Shown here piece by piece: positions 5,973 to 9,413 of a stretch of DNA of 9,413 nucleotides (position 1 is its first letter; each line of letters opens with the position of its first letter). The stretch covers positions 1-9,413 of the forward strand of contig JALUJE010000175.1 of the NCBI GenBank assembly GCA_027057185.1, given 5' to 3'. Source of the DNA: Helicobacteraceae bacterium (lineage in GTDB: Bacteria; Campylobacterota; Campylobacteria; Campylobacterales; Sulfurimonadaceae). The notes beneath the pieces were generated by a model that saw only the letters and a program-made list of their open reading frames with translations, did not search any database and was not told the DNA's origin. Made by a program: the position numbers and the translations under genes.

Positions 5973-7358
5973 TTGTATAAGCTCTATACTGAAAATAATG
6001 ACCCACTTCATATTCAGCTCTATGAAGCAATAAAAAGAGATATTCTCACCAATCATGAAGTCGGTAACAAACTCCCTTCCATTCGTAAGCTTGCACTAGA
6101 ATACAACCTCAGTAAAACGACAGTGGAATCTGCATACGCACAACTTTATGCAGAAGGATTTATTGAATCAAAACCAAAAAGTGGTTATTACGTGGCAGAT
6201 CTACTCTATACGATGCCACCTTCTTGCACACACATATCACAACAGATGCAAAAAGAACAAATCTCTTACCGATACGATTTTTTTCCGGCACAACTGACTA
6301 AAGAGAGTTTTCCTCTCAAAACGTGGAAACGACTTTTTAACAAAGCTATTGATGATTCTCTTGACTTTGGATCTTATTTGGATGGGCAAGGAGAATTAGG
6401 TCTCAGAGAGGCGATCACATCATATATCACTTCCTTACGCGGCGTTAAATGTGAGAGTAATCAAGTTATAATCTGTAGTGGTTTTAGTGATTCCATGGGA
6501 CTTTTGGCAAAATTGATACGGTGCCAATATACATGCTTTGGCATGGAAGAACCGGGCTATCATGTGGCACGAAGAGTGTTTGAGGAGTACGGGTACACCA
6601 TAAAAAAGATAGCGGTAGATCATACCGGTATGCAGCTTCATGCACTACAAAATACCAATGTCAAACTTATCTATATCACACCTTCGCACCACTATCCTAC
6701 CGGTGCAACAATGCCCATATCAAACCGATTGAAATTACTAAAACATATGCATCACATGGGTGGACTCATCATTGAAGATGATTACGATAGTGAACTTGCC
6801 TACTATAACCGTCCCATCCCTTCGCTTCAGGGTTTAGATACGCATGACAGTGTTGTCTATCTTGGTACATTTGCAAAATCTCTTTCTCCGGCATTGCGCG
6901 TAAGTTATATGGTACTGCCAAAACATCTTGTACCACGCTATAAAAAAAGTTATGACGCACATTTTCCACGGGTAGCGCTCACCACCCAAAAAACACTTGA
7001 ACTTTTTTTGAAGGAGGGTCACTGGGAACGGCACTTACGAAAGATTCGTACCCTTAACAAGAAAAAGCACCACTTACTTAAAAAACTACTCAAAGAAACA
7101 TTGCACGACACTTTTGAAATTGTTTCAGAGGGTGCAGGATTGGCTATACTCATCAACCCTACTGTACCATTTCACTGGGAAAAGTTTAAAGCTTTGGCTG
7201 AAAAAGAGCGCATTAAACTCTATTTTGCCAAAGAACGATGCGGAGGAAATTTCGAAGCTATACGCATGGGGTTTGGCGGATTCAATGAGACCAGCCTCAA
7301 AGAAGCAATAGAGATTTTTGCAACAATTTGGCATCAGTCTCTTTTGCATCATGACTGA
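5973..7358 (+). CDS. MocR/PdxR-family PLP-dependent transcriptional regulator
   Basis: 461 residues from a TTG start, a normal MocR length. The N-terminal GntR-type winged helix-turn-helix (about 11-75) includes LPSIRKLALEYNLSKTTV and ends GFIESKPKSGYYV. The rest is a fold-type I aminotransferase-like domain: LDGQGELGLREAI; TPSHHYPTG (from 236); IEDDYDSEL with the PLP-ring aspartate (about 267-274); GTFAKSLSPALR, where K302 is the expected Schiff-base lysine and R309 a phosphate contact; and a C-terminal IRMGFGGF. All cofactor-binding motifs look intact. Such proteins sense PLP or an amine or amino-acid aldimine. Known members control vitamin B6 synthesis (PdxR), GABA use (GabR) or other functions. 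No pdxST genes lie nearby. The divergent PNPOx-like/GNAT pair is the probable target (inference). Confidence 0.9.
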   Translation: MYKLYTENNDPLHIQLYEAIKRDILTNHEVGNKLPSIRKLALEYNLSKTTVESAYAQLYAEGFIESKPKSGYYVADLLYTMPPSCTHISQQMQKEQISYRYDFFPAQLTKESFPLKTWKRLFNKAIDDSLDFGSYLDGQGELGLREAITSYITSLRGVKCESNQVIICSGFSDSMGLLAKLIRCQYTCFGMEEPGYHVARRVFEEYGYTIKKIAVDHTGMQLHALQNTNVKLIYITPSHHYPTGATMPISNRLKLLKHMHHMGGLIIEDDYDSELAYYNRPIPSLQGLDTHDSVVYLGTFAKSLSPALRVSYMVLPKHLVPRYKKSYDAHFPRVALTTQKTLELFLKEGHWERHLRKIRTLNKKKHHLLKKLLKETLHDTFEIVSEGAGLAILINPTVPFHWEKFKALAEKERIKLYFAKERCGGNFEAIRMGFGGFNETSLKEAIEIFATIWHQSLLHHD

Positions 7359-7370
7359 TTGGAGTCTGAA

Positions 7371-7387
7371 AAAGCCAAAAAGGCTTT
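7371..7387 (-). terminator. Rho-independent terminator of the molybdoenzyme gene
   Basis: AAAGCC-TTTTT-GGCTTT on the minus strand, followed by further Ts (GGCTTTTTC), 14 bases after the stop codon at 7402. The stem is 6 bp and short. On the plus strand the T-run is poor (TTTAT), so it serves the MocR gene weakly at best. Confidence 0.6.
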
Positions 7388-7401
7388 ATACTCGGCAGTT
7401 G

Positions 7402-9413
7402 TTACACATCTTGAATGTTAACTGCGTACGCTTTATCTGAAAGCGGTACCCACGGACGTTTAATGTGCTGTGGACGACGCAGTGCGTCACCGGCATCAAG
7501 CGGGCGAGTCAATTCGTCACGCCATGCCTGATAGGTTTTGAAATTATTCTCGTAATTTACATGTAAATCACCGATTTTATCCCCTTTTTGTGCCGGTTCC
7601 AAAATTACTTTTTGGTGCCAGCAGTGCATACCTGAGATAGGATCGGGATGCGTTGGAGCCACGGCATTTTGCCAAGAACCACTCAATCCATCCCACCAAA
7701 TGTTGTCCGAATCTTTATTATATGCGGCAAAACGTTTGGAATGAAACGGTTTGATACCTTCAACATATTTGAGTTTCCCCTCTTTTCCGTCCATCTGAAG
7801 TTCGGCAAGCGGTACCCCAAAACTGTTCAGACCCGCTTCACCGTCATAATTTTCAATAATAACCTCTCCCGCAGCCGAACCCGCATGGTGCGGTGATTCG
7901 CTCATAAATGCTTTACTCGTCAGATCACGCGGCGCTACAGTGGCAGCCACTTTAGCGTCAGTAACACCGTTGGCAACAGCAACAGAATTTTTAAGTTTCC
8001 AGCGCCCTCCGTGGTGTGAACAGGCTAATGTTCCTGGAAGAATTCCCTCAGTCGGTATCGCCATTGCAACAAAATAACCACTCTCCAAACCAGAAACCGT
8101 ATCGACAATGCGTACACGAATGGCATCACCACGCTTAAAGCCTAAACGCTGTGCATCCCCCGTAGCAATCCAGATAGGATCATGATTTTGCGAAATTTCC
8201 ATAAGATGTTTGGAGTTTCCCGAACGGGTATGAATATTGTACGGCAACCGAAAAACGGTGTTAAGCGCAAACTCATTTGTACCGTTCATATACATATGAT
8301 TGACATGAGAGACAATATGTACCATCTCCTCTTTTTCTTTATCGTTACGCGGATAAAACGGAATGGCATACTCCGGCCACTTCCAATCTTCAGCAAGCCA
8401 CTCACAGAAGAAATCCAGTTTCTTATCCAGTGTCGCGAACCCTTCCATTTTTTTACCGTCAATTTCAATACCTATTGGTTTACTCTTACCGTGGGAAGTC
8501 GCTTTCACAACACCTGTACGGGCATCAATGGTAACATCCTCTTTCTTGTATTTGTGTCCATGAGAACTATAGTGGTCACCATCATCTTTCATCTCACGTT
8601 CTTGTGCAGAATAAATATGATTTTCTTCCATCCAGGCCCCGTAGTCTCGCATATATTCATAAACCGGATATTCCGAATTTTTATAGCGAGGATCCGATGT
8701 TGCCGTACGTTTAAGGTTGGGAAGGTTATCGCCAAACGCCGCATCATACCATTCGGAAATGGTGACCGGTTTACCCGGATGCCGCTTGGATTCCCACATT
8801 TTTTTCACCCCCAGCGTGCCGTCAGGATCAATGTAGTTAACACACATATCAAACCAAAATTCGTTCTCTTCCCACACCTCACCCAGACCGGCTTTAATAT
8901 GTGCCTCCAGTGTGGCACGATTGGGATTGTTTGGTTTCCATCCCGATTTTTCCAGCGCTACGCGCATAACGGGCTGACGAAACGAAGTCCAGCGTGCCGG
9001 CATCGTCGCTTCGGAGTGCTGATCATGCCGCTCACCCGCCAGTCCTACCGGGAGGACATAATCTACATACCAGTTCGTTTCACTCCACACGGGTGAGAGA
9101 TTAAACGTCAACTCCATTTTAGACTCGTCTTTGAGTACTTCGATCCAACGGAATCCATCCGGATTAATCCAGACCGGATTATACATACGTGGAATCCAGA
9201 CCGAAAGTTTTTGCGGAACATTGAGACCACGTTTAATCCATTTCTGTTGCCACTGCGTATCGGTTAAAAGATGCGGTAATAAATACGACATCTCATAGGT
9301 TGAGAGTGGCCATTCCGGTGGCCAGGTCAACTCGTTCCAAACATCAACTTTAGGAATATTGGCACCCCGTTTACCTTGACCAACAGTAGAACTACCACCT
9401 TTACCAGCAACAG
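7402..9413 (-). CDS. Molybdopterin oxidoreductase catalytic subunit, PsrA/PhsA/SoeA type (5' partial)
   Basis: The frame is open to the window edge, giving about 669 C-terminal residues. The in-frame TTG at 9330 is internal, since coding-like sequence (RGANIPKVDVWNE) precedes it. This is a DMSO-reductase-superfamily catalytic subunit. NPVWINPDGFRWIEVL, SETNWYVDYVLPVGLAGERHD and WEENEFWFDMCVNYIDPDG belong to the central domains. HTRSGNSKHLMEIS (about 8195-8235) through LACSHHGGRWKL is the molybdopterin dinucleotide-binding domain, and HPDPISGMHCWHQKV is near the end. Relatives act on sulfur compounds (polysulfide, thiosulfate, sulfite) or formate, and the substrate cannot be fixed without the N-terminus. 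The Tat signal, first Fe-S cluster and Mo ligand lie outside the window. It is last in its transcript: a terminator and a convergent MocR gene follow, so no electron-transfer or membrane subunit is encoded downstream. Confidence 0.9.
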   Translation of the reverse strand, partial: VAGKGGSSTVGQGKRGANIPKVDVWNELTWPPEWPLSTYEMSYLLPHLLTDTQWQQKWIKRGLNVPQKLSVWIPRMYNPVWINPDGFRWIEVLKDESKMELTFNLSPVWSETNWYVDYVLPVGLAGERHDQHSEATMPARWTSFRQPVMRVALEKSGWKPNNPNRATLEAHIKAGLGEVWEENEFWFDMCVNYIDPDGTLGVKKMWESKRHPGKPVTISEWYDAAFGDNLPNLKRTATSDPRYKNSEYPVYEYMRDYGAWMEENHIYSAQEREMKDDGDHYSSHGHKYKKEDVTIDARTGVVKATSHGKSKPIGIEIDGKKMEGFATLDKKLDFFCEWLAEDWKWPEYAIPFYPRNDKEKEEMVHIVSHVNHMYMNGTNEFALNTVFRLPYNIHTRSGNSKHLMEISQNHDPIWIATGDAQRLGFKRGDAIRVRIVDTVSGLESGYFVAMAIPTEGILPGTLACSHHGGRWKLKNSVAVANGVTDAKVAATVAPRDLTSKAFMSESPHHAGSAAGEVIIENYDGEAGLNSFGVPLAELQMDGKEGKLKYVEGIKPFHSKRFAAYNKDSDNIWWDGLSGSWQNAVAPTHPDPISGMHCWHQKVILEPAQKGDKIGDLHVNYENNFKTYQAWRDELTRPLDAGDALRRPQHIKRPWVPLSDKAYAVNIQDV
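7555..7568. repeat. 14-bp palindrome ATTTACATGTAAAT within the molybdoenzyme gene
   Basis: A perfect palindrome with the same TTACATGTAA core. It also encodes an LHVN tetrapeptide, in an unrelated protein. See the finding on the repeated palindrome. Confidence 0.4.

Noticed and set aside
5884..6030. N-terminal extension of the PNPOx-like gene to the ATG at 6030
   Set aside because: It overlaps the divergent MocR coding region and the TATAAT promoter. The TTG at 5883 has AGGAG at ideal spacing.
8182..9096. Long 304-codon open frame on the plus strand opposite the molybdoenzyme gene
   Set aside because: It is antisense to an obvious conserved coding frame, its product is a Phe/Ile/Arg-rich sequence with no recognisable motif, and no ribosome site was noted.
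9328..9330. TTG at 9330 as a true start of the molybdoenzyme gene
   Set aside because: The frame stays open and coding-like to the window edge, and this protein family is much longer at its N-terminus.
1..9413. tRNA, rRNA, CRISPR array, insertion sequence or phage attachment site
   Set aside because: I saw no cloverleaf, spaced repeats, transposase or long terminal repeats in either strand.

Overview
The window looks like part of the chromosome of a sulfur-metabolising Campylobacterota (Epsilonproteobacteria) bacterium, something like Sulfuricurvum, Sulfurovum or Sulfurimonas. This is an inference from gene content (a Sat-like protein, a sulfur-type molybdoenzyme, and a TorD chaperone with ferredoxin accessory genes), the tight packing, and a G+C of roughly 43-47% in the lines I counted outside the central cassette. 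No taxonomic marker gene is present.

Layout: (1) At the left edge, on the plus strand, is a 5'-truncated sulfate adenylyltransferase-like gene, followed 8 bases later by pgpA. (2) Convergent to these, on the minus strand, is a tightly packed four-gene run read from 4576 down to 1574: a TorD-family molybdoenzyme chaperone, a 365-residue multi-cluster iron-sulfur protein, a shikimate-dehydrogenase-fold protein with a four-cysteine motif, and a 170-residue protein I do not recognise. The start and stop codons overlap or nearly touch at every junction. (3) From about 4740 to 7358 lies an AT-richer cassette. A MocR/PdxR-type PLP-dependent regulator on the plus strand is divergent from a NimA/PNPOx-like flavoprotein gene and an overlapping GNAT acetyltransferase gene. 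(4) At the right edge, on the minus strand, is the C-terminal ~669 residues of a large molybdopterin oxidoreductase of the PsrA/PhsA/SoeA type, ending in a rho-independent terminator.

How it may fit together (inference): the TorD-type chaperone and the iron-sulfur protein probably serve maturation of, or electron transfer to, the nearby molybdoenzyme. The AroE-like and 170-residue proteins are translationally tied to them and so are candidates for previously undescribed accessory factors. The MocR/PNPOx/GNAT cassette sits between the catalytic gene and its presumed accessory operon and looks like a later insertion with its own control region. The most unusual proteins are the Sat-like protein, which keeps the fold and ATP-type HxxH motif but has lost three conserved active-site motifs, and the AroE-like protein, which keeps the nucleotide-binding loop but lacks the recognisable catalytic Lys/Asp motifs and carries a CxxC-x6-CxxC motif.
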